From the NCBI RefSeq assembly GCF_000003815.2, contig NW_023365698.1, forward strand, positions 64,001 to 128,000: DNA of 64,000 bases. Reading direction: 5' to 3'. Made by a program: the position numbers and the translations under genes. Source of the DNA: Branchiostoma floridae (lineage: Eukaryota; Chordata; Leptocardii; Amphioxiformes; Branchiostomatidae). Below the pieces are notes generated by a model. That model was not told the DNA's origin. It saw nothing but the letters and a program-made list of their open reading frames with translations, and did no database searches. Numbering within the stretch: the first letter of the stretch is position 1; every line of letters starts with the position of its first letter. This document shows positions 33,706 through 45,359 of this stretch, piece by piece.

Positions 33706-34060
33706 TCATACACCATCGATGATCCGACCGGCAATCTGAATGGGGAGGTGGGCGAGAGTTACGTAAAAAGACGGTCGCTCGATCTCGAAAAATACAAAAA
33801 ACGATTTCCCACACGTAGTGCAAACAAGCCTTGCCTGATCAGCAACAAGGGCATGAAGTGGCGAGATGACGATGACCATGGTGGGTTCTCTGGCAATCGA
33901 CGGCAAAATCTGATAGCAGAGCGACTTGCCTTGGCCTGTAGCAAGGCCAAGAAAACAATCATTGCCTTCGCAGACCACAGCAATGGCCAGGGATAGTCCT
34001 TCCCTCAACTCGGGGAAGCTCTTTCGTACATGATGGGAAGTTCCAGCGGAGTTTTTCTAC
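33706..34060 (-). pseudogene. RecQ-like helicase N-terminal fragment
   Basis: Reads VRKSFPELREGLSLAI, then a Walker A motif ATGQGKSLCYQ and motif Ia VIVISPLHALVADQ. This is the start of a RecQ-family SF2 helicase core (usual pattern F-R-x-Q...A, TGxGKSxCYQ, SPLxxLxxDQ). No motifs II-VI follow; the frame runs into unrelated residues after VADQAR and stops at 33706. It may be a captured exon or relic of a mobile-element-borne helicase. It lies between the arms of the nested inverted repeat. A CTACGGTAAGTACT sequence at its 5' edge reads as TACTTACCGTAG on the gene strand, a possible acceptor. Confidence 0.65.
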
Positions 34061-34151
34061 GGTAAGTACTCGTTTTCAAATGAGCCGTGTTTTGAAATGC
34101 GTGACCCGACGACCGTTACAAAGTTACGGGTCATCGCGCAACGGGATGTGT

Positions 34152-34200
34152 GCCGGTGTGAAGCTAAATCCCTGCGCCGCCAAATACGTGAGAGGTCAGG
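34152..34200 (+). repeat. inner left arm of nested inverted repeat
   Basis: CCGGTGTGAAGCTAAATCCC, TGCGCCGCCAAATACG and TGAGAGGTCAGG match the reverse complement of 35820-35866. Confidence 0.9.
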
Positions 34201-34495
34201 TACTGCGGCTGCGCAATGCAGGAGAGGAGCAAGTATTTCGCAGCGAAGATTACTATGGCAACGACCTTTGTAAAAGCTAACAGATGTTTTGTAGTAGCCG
34301 ATTCGACAAACCTGTATATTGAAAAACCTATATTTCAACAACTTTCCTTGTTTTAAATTCAACTGACTATTTCACAATTTAATACTATATGAATACATGC
34401 ATTTAAAGGGAACCTTTCAAATGAGCTATTTGCCTTCATTGATTTCATGGGATTGAAAATTGGGACACTCCATAGAGACCCCTAGGAATCCTTAA

Positions 34496-34921
34496 GATAA
34501 TGATATGCAGCGGGAAAACATGGCACTGTTTTGGCGCACACCACAGCAGCAATCCTAAAGATAATGATATGCAGCGGGAAAGCATGGCACTGTTTCGGCG
34601 CGCACCACAGCAGCAATCCTAATATAAAGATAATGAATGAATGGAGACCTTCATTTTACATACATACCCACTGTGTTCAGTACAGGTCGCAACAAGAGAT
34701 ACATGAAGTTAGTATGTTGAAAATATATGATATGCTTTATAAGTAAAGGTATGTCTAAATTCATAAGGAATATGAATTTGCCTATATTACTTAGTTGTAT
34801 GAAGTGGGATAATGATATGCAGCGGGAAAACATGGCACTGTTTTGGCGCGCACCACAGCAGCAACTTAGTCGTAGTGTTCCGATATTAGAGCCATCAGAA
34901 ACGGTTACAGCAGGGAAATAA
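34496..34921 (+). repeat. three direct copies of a 60-bp exon-like unit
   Basis: Units at 34496-34555, 34560-34620 and 34808-34866 share GATAATGATATGCAGCGGGA, AACATGGCACTGTTTTGGCG and CACCACAGCAGCAA. Each can be read as DNDMQRENMALFWR(A/T)PQQQ. The third continues LSRSVPILEPSETVTAGK to a stop, directly followed by an AATAAA at 34915. Strong conservation among copies might be recent duplication; coding status is uncertain. Confidence 0.6.
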
Positions 34922-35819
34922 AATATATGTTTGTGACTTTATTTGGCTAGCAAAGCGTGTAAAAATGAGCAAATCAGGGCCAGTGTATGACTCTGACCAG
35001 ATCACCACTTCTGGTCACACGCCGAGCAATGGCGGAAGGACGGTCGTTATATCATATCATATCAGGTATCAGAACAATATAAGAAGAATAGACCCCGATT
35101 TGGACCAAGGTGAACGAACTGGCCACCATCTGCATAATGAATTATAATTGGCGCCCCTCAACTATATTATTACTCTATTTTTAGTCACACAAGGCAATAA
35201 AAGAAGTTGATCATAATTCTTGGTCTAGTGCACAAGTGTGTGTTTTCAGAGGATTATTCTTGTAAGTGTCTATCGTCTATCATGTGCTGACCTGTCATAT
35301 TCAAATGTAACTTTTTCAAAGAATCATTCTAGGTTGAATTATGACGGGTAACAGTTATAAACGTTACCGATCTTTAGATCCTCTCCGTTTTATCTAAAAC
35401 GGAAAAGAAAATAGAACACAACAAAATTGTGCCCATAGTAAATATATTGATATATGAGCTGCTAATGCACTGCTTACAAATGCTTTGTATATCAGTCCAA
35501 ATTAGGTGCTATGCTCTGTGAGGCTATAAAAGGTCATCAGAGGTGACCTGTGGTTTCGGTGTCATTACTATTAAATAAATCAATACGATTTAGACGCTAA
35601 AATGGACGACCAATCATTTTTCTTCAGTGAAATTGTCCATAACTTTAGCTTTGTATTGATTGGATTGAAATATTCTAAAGTAATCATTGTATTTAGTGTT
35701 ACCATTTAGCCAATCAAAATATATGTCATATTCGAAACCCCCATGCACACCGTGTATCTCAGGTATTTGGCACGGCGCACAAATTTGGCGCTTGTATCTG
35801 CCAAATCAATGCTAGCGCA

Positions 35820-35866
35820 CCTGACCTCTCACGTATTTGGCGGCGCAGGGATTTAGCTTCACACCG
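35820..35866 (-). repeat. inner right arm of nested inverted repeat
   Basis: Reverse complement of 34152-34200. Confidence 0.9.
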
Positions 35867-35947
35867 GGCTGCCAGTGCTGGACGCGTTTATGACGGGAAG
35901 TTCGCACATCCATACCAAATGGTGATAAGTGTTTTTTAATAGGGCTT

Positions 35948-36146
35948 TGTAGATAGCGACAAGTAGCAGGCCTACTGGGAAGCCGATTTCGCCTAGCCCG
36001 TACAAGGTTTCCGGTGTATATTCCTTTCCCGGCATATATTCCTTTCCCGGCATAATCGCGAATCGACCTACCGCCCCCCCCCCCCCCCCCAAAAAAAAAA
36101 ATTGCCAAGCTTCCCAGAGAGGCCGGTGAAGGAGGCTAGGTCGGGC
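35948..36146 (-). repeat. outer right arm of nested inverted repeat
   Basis: Reverse complement of 33211-33416, including a C18/A11 homopolymer pair where the left arm has T8/G12. Confidence 0.9.
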
Positions 36147-36204
36147 TTTGGGCCACTTGGTGGAGACCAAGAAGATGTCGTTGAGCAGATTCAGACCGGT
36201 GTAC

Positions 36205-36515
36205 CAAAAAGGGTAAAAAGGAACGAAAGGGGACGAAAAGGGGCGGATAGGAGCGAAAGTGCGAAAAGAAACGAAAAGGAAAGTTCGCAGTAACAATTTG
36301 ATATTGAAAAATTATACATACAATAAACACGTTTCATGTGCTTTTTTTACGCCGACACTACCGTTTCGTTATATTCCTTTAGGTTTTACTTCAGTTTGCT
36401 TCGTACTTCGTTTCTTTACGTTCCTATCATTCCTTTTCGTTCCCTTCTTTGCCTTTTCACACTTTTGGTATTTCCCTTTTCGTTTCTATTTGTTCTTTTC
36501 GCACTTCCGGCAGAC
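36205..36515. repeat. purine-rich then pyrimidine-rich foldback tract
   Basis: 36205-36300 is built from GAACGAAAAGG-like words; 36370-36515 is built from their complements (CCTTTTCGTTCC, TTCGTTTCTATT). The two halves can pair in one strand, and each is a strand-asymmetric homopurine/homopyrimidine tract. Confidence 0.75.
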
Positions 36516-36519
36516 TCCT

Positions 36520-37550
36520 TCAAATGTCTACTTTCCTCGTTGTTTCTCACGTCGGAGAAAGATATGGTAAGAATATCCGTGCGAGTTAGGAAGTCATACA
36601 CTACAATATCATAGTGGAGTATTTAAAGTCAGACATGATTTTGTATGTTTTTCAGGAACCTTTAAGCGCCTAGGGGGAGGAAGACTTTCTTGTGTGACGT
36701 GAAGCTAAAGTCGGCGCCCTATGCTCTCACGTGGACATATACAAGGACTCGTGTGACGGAGGATTGTCGATACCAACGGTAGCATTCACCACCTAAGCCC
36801 AACTAATATTTAACGCTATTCAGATCTGCCTTTTTTGGTCAATCTCTAACGGGGGGTGGGGTGGATTGAGGCAAGCCTATTCTAACTCCTGTAACTTAAT
36901 GTCGGCTATGATGACGCAATCACATATTTTAGACGTAAGCATTTTAATTACATTAGCTTGAACCATAAAAGGGTATTCCTATAGAAAAGTGGGTTTTAAA
37001 TTTTTTGACTAAAACAATATAGCTTTAACTTTCTGTTCGAAAGTTCACATGGAATGGAATTTTTTTACATCAGGTTTGATAAAGATTTTATTATAATTTA
37101 GGCACTCTTCTCGTCAAAGGATGACAAAAAGACTGGTCTGAATACTGTTAACATAGATTGCTAAATCAAAAATTACAAAGGACTTCATAAGATATTGTTA
37201 TGTATGACTTTCCATTTAGCTTGCCACTCTTTCAAAAATCACTTTGTCATGAACAGTATTGCAATATGTTTTTATTGTATGCTGATTCGATGAGATCTAT
37301 GAAGATATACTTCTTTTTTCTTCTGAGATCTATTCAAAATTGTTAATTTTTAAAGACACTAGACCTAAAGGATAACTACAATTACATAGAGTGAAATAAC
37401 GATATCAAGTAATGGTATTTACAAACTTGTAATACATGAGCTAATTTATTATATGAATTAACTGAAAGTACTATTCCGGGGTCGATGTAACAGCAAAGGC
37501 CTTGAAAGGGAGAGCAGGAAGGACAACAAACACTGTTGCTCCCAAACCCA
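36520..37550. other. intergenic, no gene seen
   Basis: AT-rich DNA between the purine/pyrimidine foldback and the MITE next to the sialyltransferase. No conserved protein segment seen on either strand. Confidence 0.4.
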
Positions 37551-37557
37551 TTGTTAC

Positions 37558-37806
37558 ACCCCCTTCCATTATATTATTAGGACGGTGCTCTCGTAGCGTG
37601 CTCTCTGCAACCTAAATTTTGACATATCGCTCAACGAATTGTATCGAAAAGAAACGAATATTCTTACACTTTGTGTGTTTTGTTGTCTTCCCAATCACAC
37701 TTTAATGTTTCGTATAATATAACCAGCGTGAAAGTGAAGGTTACATATATCCTTTTTAGGTCGCAGTGAGAGCGCAGCACGGTCGCCGTCCTAATGGAAA
37801 GGGGCC
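37558..37806. mobile_element. foldback MITE in ST6GALNAC 3' UTR region
   Basis: Arms 37559-37614 and 37754-37806 are imperfect inverted repeats (CCTTCCATTA...TTAGGACGGTGCTC versus the complement CCTTTCCATTAGGACGGCGA), total about 250 bp. The element ends 29 bp from the sialyltransferase stop codon, so it probably forms part of the transcript's 3' UTR. Confidence 0.7.
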
Positions 37807-37834
37807 CTTAGAAACATGTCCACAATAACATTAT

Positions 37835-40800
37835 TTAGAAAACGTCCCTTCTGTACCAGTACACTATTCCTTCCTTGTCCAGGGTGTCCCACAACTTGAT
37901 CTCCCGCGTATGATCGTGACTCAGGAGCACAGGTAGGAACTCCTGGTACCTCGTGTCAAAGTAGTGGTTGCTGTACTTGTAATTGTAGCCCATTCCGTAC
38001 AGGCTGAGCTTATCACAGGCATGCAGGGCTACCATGGTCATGATGCCACCAGTTGTTGGTCGGAATGAATCCACCCTCATCCACCTAGCGGAGAAGGTAA
38101 GACTAGACTAACTTGCCTATCAACTGCAATAGTATTACATGAATGGAATCTTATGTAATTGATTATATGTTTAAAAATCAAACAAGTATCCAACACCCCC
38201 AACTGAAGATGGTGGACCATATAACCAAATCAATTATAAATAGATGTTTGTCTCATAAAATTAGAAAACTGACAAAATTAGAAAACTGCTATCTTTTATT
38301 TTTGAGGTTGTTTGCCAAGAATTTTTTTATCCAGCCCATTGCAGGGACCATCTAGTTACCATGATAATATTCTTTTATACTGCATTTCTCTTTAGATTTT
38401 CAATTGTTAACAATAAATTTGATTTAAAAAAAAAACTACATATCAACTCTATTGACGTGCTTGTCTTTACTTCAAATATTAACTAAAATTGAATGCCGAT
38501 TGTATGTAAAACAATGAAGTTATATACGACTTACACAAAATGCACGTATCTCATGAAGTCAGGGTGGATGACTCGCACGTTTTCTGGAGGCGCCTTGAAC
38601 ACGTTGGTACCGTTTCCTATTGTCCTAAGATATGAATAGTCTGCCTCCCGGCATGGCACGAATATATAAGTGATGTTCTGGAGGAAAAAAATGTATGAAA
38701 TAAAAAGTGTCAAATAATATGTGTTAGTTAAATGACAAGACGGAAGAGTAGAGCAGAAAGAAACAATATATACAAATACCCTGACTGACCCGGGAATCGA
38801 ACCGCGGCCGTGAGATCATAACCCTAGCAGCTAAACCAATTTGGCAAAAAGCCTGACAGGCGTTTGGCATGGTCGGTTGGCGCTACTTGAACCCCACTGT
38901 TACCTATGACCGGAAGATTGCGTCTAATTATATTTCAGCCATACCATGGTATGGTGAAATATATTGTATTCGTAATGTTTCTTCTATCTTTCTCCTGTCA
39001 AATCTTCAAAACACGTTATCTCCGCCGTCCCTGGACCGAATGACTTGAAATTTGGCACAAGGGTAGAGTGAATCAATACCCCTAGACGTTTTTTTTTTCA
39101 TTTTTTTTCATATCTACCTCTAAAATGATTTTATTTTATTTTTAGGTTTTATGGTCATTTTTAGACCAAAACGGTATATTTTGGCCCTCTGTACCCTTAT
39201 ATTACAATTAAATGACCTAAAATGTGTTATAGATAGGTATTGGATATTTGGTTACATGATCCAAGTAAATTTTTTGGCATAAACTATTTTAAAATGATGA
39301 ATTTCAGCACTTTTCTGAGGGGAAATTGGTTTTCTTTCGGCCTTCTGCCGTGACGTCACCCCACAGAGCTCACCTGCAAGGTCGGCTGAAACGAGTTAAT
39401 TGAATTTAATGAGCCAGCCAATCAGCGAAGAGGAAGACGAAGGCTAATTAATATTCATAAGCTGGGCCTTCCAATCCCGTGTATATAGAAACACATGCAT
39501 ATCGTGACTACACAGCGGACGGATCACCCTACGCCCGGTCTTATGTATAAATAGTAGTTTGCAAGGATTTGGACGACAGGGTCATTTGGACGGTAGCAGA
39601 AGGTACGCGTTCCTTGAACGTTAGAGTCTTTGTCGATGAATTTACCAACATTCCGCGTGGCAATATCAATCATTTTTGGTAGATTTGACTTTGGCAGGGT
39701 CTGTTGAGACAATCGAGGAAATGTTACTTGGCGGAAATCGCGTGAAAATTGGCCAGTTTGCGTTTAGTTTTGATACGTATGTTTGACAGTGGCGAGAATG
39801 ATAAGTTTCTCATCAATATTTTTCGTCAGAATGTTTGGAACTGTAAATCTAAACAATTGGCTTACCTGTGCAATGTTTATATGAATAAAGATCAGTGAGT
39901 TCTGAAATTTTAACTTATTGCTCTTAGCATTTTCTCCAGAGTGGCCACCTGTCTATAGTTGTCACATTTCTCTCACTGGACTGGAAAGAAAGGTGCTGTA
40001 TTTTTCCCGAGAAAATGTAGGTGCTTCTAGTGTTGTTGTTGTTGTTCTGCATTAACTTTGAACATTCAAATTGTAAGTAACTTTAAAATGCCAGAGTTTG
40101 AGCCCCCCCCCCAAAAAAAACACTCTCAGTGCCAGCTGCAGGGTGTCACCACTGACTTCCGAAAAGAAAGTCTCGAACAAGGTATAAATTCCTATCCTCC
40201 GGGTCTCGCACGCTACGAGCAGCAAATTGTTACACGAAGACAAGATTAGGTTAGGTTTCAGGAAAAAAAATATAAAGCGACAGGGCGGTAAAAATTTTTT
40301 TAAACTTTGTGACGCGTCTCCATTTCGGTAATGGCTTATACATAACAAGAAGAAGACTTAAGTTTTCAGCTTGATAAAAACAAACACTCCTACTACACAG
40401 TACCTGCACCTGCTTGATAATTAGTAAAACTTATGCACAATTTGAATCCAAAAAAACTTTCACTGCAGTGATAAATGTACCCACATCACAATGAGCTTAT
40501 AACGGTTCTTGAACCCAGTTATCTTACTGGAAAATTGTTGAATGGCTTCATGTAATGTCATGATGAAAATTTTCTGAACGTAAGGTGTGGTGATTTCTTT
40601 CACTTTCGAAAAAATAGGAGCTGGCGATTCCAATGTAAACCAATTAGTTATGCATAGGATCTGCTGTGGTTGAGTACATTCTTCCATATGGGCCCGGTGC
40701 ATATTGGGTAAGGACCATTTTGACCTGAAATCAGTTCACAATATTATTTCATTTTTTTGGGAGAAGTTACTGTTAACGATGCACACCTCATTTCTTCCGC

Positions 40801-43800
40801 GACCGGGGATAGTCCCACATTATTTTGTAGTCACAGGGGATTTTAGCATCCGTTTAGTGCCCAGTTACTTAGTGTAAAATTAGCGTAGCGGATTCAAATC
40901 GCTGCTAGTATACAATTCGACCCCAATATGTTGTTTTCGGTAAGTTTTTGTCGACGAATCTTGGCTTCCGGGTATCGCTCCGAGGATGCAAACAGCGAAG
41001 CGCCCCGGGTAACTTGACCGATGACGTCATCGCTAAGGGCTATGTTACATGGGAAAAGGTATGGCTGAAATATTCTGTATTTGCTCCTAAGCAAATGTCG
41101 GCCTTTCTAGTTGTTTACATGTTTGTGTGTAAATTTTCAAATAACAAACAAAACTCGAAGAGCTTTAAAATTGTTGTTACCATACTTACGTTTACTAGGT
41201 GGTAGGGATAAACCTGATGTGAATATAGCTAGTTTTTTAAACTTTGCCTGTATTCACAATGGTATAATCTATCATTTATTGTTAATCCGTACATTGTATG
41301 GTTTAGGTCGACTTATATGTGCTCTCTGGTTATTCTAAATTTCAAATTGGTACAAAATGTCTTACAAGGCTTTTGCAATATGATTTTTTTATCACAGATT
41401 TATGACCCCGGTCGGTAAGACATTTGTAACGATTTTTTAAAATTTTTATTGATAAATGGCATTTTTTTCATGGTCCTTTTTACCATGTTATTACATTTTT
41501 ACAGGTATGACTTATTAGCATTTTCCGCTTTTACAAAAATTGGAACACGCTTTTTAAAATGTTTCTTTATCGTTTACACTTAAACAATCTAATTTTAGAA
41601 AAAAAAGTCTTTGTTATTTGCCAGAGATATTTAAAAAACGGTTTTGGTCAGCAAACCGCCAGGGTTAATGGGGAAACACAGCTTGTTTCCCTGGGAAAAC
41701 GAGCATGTTTGCTATAGATATTTCTTTATGTCAATAAAGTCAAAGTCTAAGAAACACCGTAACCAAACTTACCTGGCCAACAGGATAGTGTTCTAGCTTC
41801 ATTAAAGTCAGGGAACGATCGAAGAACACAAAGTGAGTTGTTCTGCTGCCCACGTCGTCTTCATAGCCTCTCGTGTATGCCTGGTTTACCCTCATTCGAA
41901 ACAACATCGATACGATTGACAGTAGGTAACGTTAACATACTCTGTGACTTACTCTTACTCATGGTTTATGTCGGTTGGGTTGATTTTTGTGGTGTGACAT
42001 TCCTTTTATATCACATACAAAACACATTGACTTTAACCAAAAACTTACTTTAAAGTTGACCTACCTATCATTGCCAAATATAACACACAATCATGTACAC
42101 CTCAACAGCAAAATCATTTTCTGAAAGGAACGACACCAATGGCAAAAAATGAAAATAACCACTCAGATTCACAATGTATACCAGAGACAGACACTATTGT
42201 ACAAACTTTAAGTTACCTCCTACAGCCGCAACAGTGACAGCTGACAACAACTATGTATTGGTTATTGTAACACAGGCCCTGGCCAATGCAAATCAAGCCA
42301 GATTCAAACAGCTGCTTTGGGATTACTCTACCACAGCTGCTCTTGCATTAGACAACCACCCTGTCTACTTGGAGATAAGCTGATTACCAAACGTCAAAAC
42401 CACATTGCCTGTTCAACAATACCGATAATATAGTCAATGTCGGTGGGTAGGAGTTCTTTTCGATTTTTTTTTCTTTTAGATTTTGGCCAAAATGATTAAA
42501 CAAGAACACTGTTATTTTCATCACCACATTGTAATCAGAACGATAAACGTTTTGCAAACACCGGTATAACAAATTTTAAAAATAAGATGTGTACGGCTTT
42601 CTTTACCTGAATACAAAGTCGTGCTCGTCGATCTCCTTGCCCATCCGGGAGCCATTTAAGATGCCGCCGTTTCCAACCACGGCGCATGAGATACAATCTG
42701 TCTGTCCCTCCCTGCTGACCTTAAAGATGGAGTCCTCCGAAGGAAACATTTTCAGTGTATCACCGACCTCTGTTGACGAGAGATATCAAATTACCATTAC
42801 ATAGATACATGAATAGTTTTGAGGTCGGTAAGTCATTGACCAGGGATTTTTTTTTGTACATGAGGAAGGGTTTTATTTAAACGACGTTTCCCTGTTTGTT
42901 GTCACCTTCTTTAGGGCAGTTGTGACTTAATCGCATTGCACTAAAGCATAGTCAATTGTAGTCCCAAACGTAAGCAGTGATGCATATGCTGGGTGGGTTT
43001 TATATATCAGATACGAAATAAAATACATATGTAGATTTAATGGGAAAAATAGCTATTTAGAATATACTTCCAAGTATGATATTTGGATACATTGTCTGTC
43101 TACGTGAAATTTGCACAGTTCTCCATGTTGTATCTTTGTGCTTTTCGAACGTGCCACTATTTCAACAATGGTAAACAGCAAATCATTAATAAGACTATCA
43201 TTATATCATAATAAGAAATTAGCATGTAAAATTTGTTGCAAAATAACCTTTTTACTTACCCTCATACATTATGCTCCGGCCCCTATACTCGTATCCATAG
43301 GGTATTGTCCATCGTTTCAGCCGCCGGTATTCATTAACATCAAACAAATCGCTATTTATCAACATCTGAATATCAGGTCGAAAGATCTGTCCGAAGTCTT
43401 TAGACGTAAAGGCTTTCTTCTGTAGTGATTCAGTGCAAGTCTGCAATATTGTTTAAACATGGAATGTTACGGGTTGTCATTTTCAGATATATCAAACTTT
43501 TGGGATTCAAAAGTAGCAAAAGACATGTAATGACGTAATTATTGTCCGCAAAGTCAAAGAGCCTTGACCCTTATCAATTACGCCATGAAAAATACAAAAT
43601 TAATGTACTAATGCGCTTAAAGTAAAAACAAAATGCTGATTTGCGTCAAACTAAGACGATCTTTTTAAATGGTAATATCCGTTTGAGAACTGTAAATGAT
43701 TCATGAGCACACGGAAATTAAAGCGAAGTTACAGTTTAATGTAAAGTTAAAGATGTAATAACACTAGCATAACTAGAATCATTACAAATGATGATCTAAG

Positions 43801-44627
43801 TGCTGTATGTATGATAAAACATTGAACAAAAATCAAAAGCTGTTTTGTGACTTACAGAGTTTTTCCAGTTTGAGTTTTGCCTAAAGGTGAAAGAGGAGTT
43901 CCAGTATGGATAATGTTTAAAGTTTATAATGTTGTCGTGGGATATGTTGAAAAGTGGACCTAAATGTGGATTTCGTATGCTGTATAGGTTGATATCAACT
44001 TCAGTAGTAGTAGTTGCCGGCTCGTCAAATAGACTTCCTGTTCTAGTATGATAGAAAAATGGGAGAAAAGGCATGTTATTGAACTACGATGGCAGGCTAA
44101 CTTCATCAGGCTAATTTAGTTCATTAGCCAATCAGAGCTTTGGGCGAAGGGATCAGGTTGACAACTTTTAGTTAAACATTATGAAAGATGATTAACCTTG
44201 TGTTCGCTATTAAAATGTATGATAAAAATAATTGATACATCTTATTCGTCTATTTACTTATTCGTATATTTAGAAGAAAAAGAAGCGCACTTTAAATGTC
44301 ATTGATATATGTATATTAGACCATCGAATAACGTATCTGTATCTGAGTGTATAGCCGGTATGATCGCTCTTTGCCGTAACAAACCACGTAGACAGTGACG
44401 GTGATGGGCAAAACTGACCCAGCACTTAATAACCAAACTTTAACGCGATACGTGAATGTAAATATATATCATTAAAATGCATACTTAGACATGACGTTGG
44501 AATCCTCAGTTCTTGTAACTACAGCTTTAGGCACACTCCCGATTGCAAAGGAGCTGGTCTTCAACAGAAGATAGATGATGAACAAGACACCCCCAGCCAA
44601 GCACGCCATTAGATAGCGCTTCAACAT
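37835..44627 (-). CDS. alpha-N-acetylgalactosaminide alpha-2,6-sialyltransferase (ST6GALNAC1/2-like), 7 exons
   Basis: Golgi type II membrane glycosyltransferase (GT29) that adds alpha-2,6 sialic acid to O-linked GalNAc. Coding exons, 5' to 3': 44627-44485, 44042-43856, 43440-43260, 42769-42607, 41890-41773, 38677-38535, 38084-37835. All GT-AG with consistent phases; 394 aa, close to vertebrate ST6GALNAC2. The signal anchor is at about residues 5-22. Sialylmotif L runs from CAVVGNGGILNGSRMGKEID at 199; motif S contains RPTTGGIMTMVALHACD (320-336); motif III is HYFD (352-355); motif VS is H368-x4-E373. Cys199 and Cys335 are the expected disulphide pair. A TTGTCTTCTTTGTCAG just upstream of the start is probably an acceptor, implying an upstream 5' UTR exon. 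Intron 5 is enlarged by the composite element copy B and a SINE. Assignment to subfamily 1/2 rests on motif spelling; an exact orthologue is not claimed. Confidence 0.93.
38760..38910 (-). repeat. tRNA-derived SINE in sialyltransferase intron 5
   Basis: On the minus strand TTGGTTTAGCTGCTAGGG (A-box-like) precedes a perfect B box GGTTCGATTCC (38793-38803). Upstream of these is GTAACAGTGGGGTTCAAG, shared with 5190. The T-stem does not pair fully, so this is a SINE head or relic rather than a tRNA gene. Confidence 0.6.
38933..41107 (-). mobile_element. composite dispersed element, copy B, in sialyltransferase intron 5
   Basis: Inverted relative to copy A at 27560-30893, about 2.2 kb. Its ends are ATATTTCAGCCATACCATGG at 38935 and GGTATGGCTGAAATATTCTG at about 41060, followed by AAATGTCGGCCTTTCTAG. 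It lacks A's 163-bp array and tandem duplication. It carries a unique 250-bp stretch (39480-39730) with an exon-like frame. Confidence 0.75.
39540..39709 (-). other. exon-like open frame inside copy B
   Basis: On the gene strand CGATTGTCTCAACAG (acceptor-like, ending at 39710) opens a frame reading TLPKSNLPKMIDIATRNV, GKFIDKDSNVQGTRTFCYRP and NDPVVQILANYY. A possible GTAGGG donor follows 56 codons, giving a phase 0-0 cassette that would fit between sialyltransferase exons 5 and 6. I recognise no homologue and known sialyltransferases have no insertion here, so it may equally be element sequence. Confidence 0.25.
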
Positions 44628-44639
44628 ATCGGCAGATTC

Positions 44640-45110
44640 TATGACTGACAAAGAAGACAACATTGTGATTCTGGCATTTGAACATTACGGTCAATCCAAT
44701 GTACTTCAAGGTTTAATTTGTAAACAACCGTTGATGTCATACTATTAAAGGTAATATCAAATGCATTCTATTTAGCGTAATGAAAGCTCATCTGTGTTGA
44801 TAAATTCGATATTGAAAAAGTTTAAACTTTATTCCAACAGAATAGGAAGACTATAATTTTTTGTCGAGAACTCCGACCGACGTCATTCAACGACTTCCGA
44901 AACATTAAAACAGCGAGTCATACACCTGACAAAGGTCGGAGTCCTCGACTGAAGATCTATGGTGATTCTTCCTATTGTGTTGGAACAAAATTTGTTTTTT
45001 CACTATACAGCCCATTCAAAATCAGCAGTAGGGATTTTAAGGATATTTGTAATACGTTTGGGCTATATTAGATAAAGATCTAATTTCAGTTGAAATAGGT
45101 AATGATTATT
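44640..45110. other. sialyltransferase upstream region
   Basis: 5' flank or first intron of the sialyltransferase gene. An imperfect dyad (ATAGGAAGACTATAATTTTTTGTCGAG ... CTCGACTGAAGATC...TTCCTATTG) spans about 44845-44985. No promoter element identified. Confidence 0.35.
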
Positions 45111-45117
45111 TATATAA

Positions 45118-45118
<1 letters not shown>

Positions 45119-45150
<32 letters not shown>

Positions 45151-45235
45151 GCGCGTGTGTGTAAGTAAGGGAAAGAGAGAGAGAGGGATTGTGCGAGTAT
45201 GAGAGATGATTGTGTGTATATGTGTGTGTATCACG

Positions 45236-45294
<59 letters not shown>

Positions 45295-45317
45295 TTGATT
45301 GTGCGAGTATGAGAGAT

Positions 45318-45359
<42 letters not shown>

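Noticed and set aside
38793-38870. tRNA gene with perfect B box
   Set aside because: The T-stem and acceptor arm do not pair; the sequence continues into a tail shared with another locus, so it is a SINE.
43111-43425. 104-codon plus-strand ORF
   Set aside because: Antisense shadow of sialyltransferase exon 3 (43260-43440).
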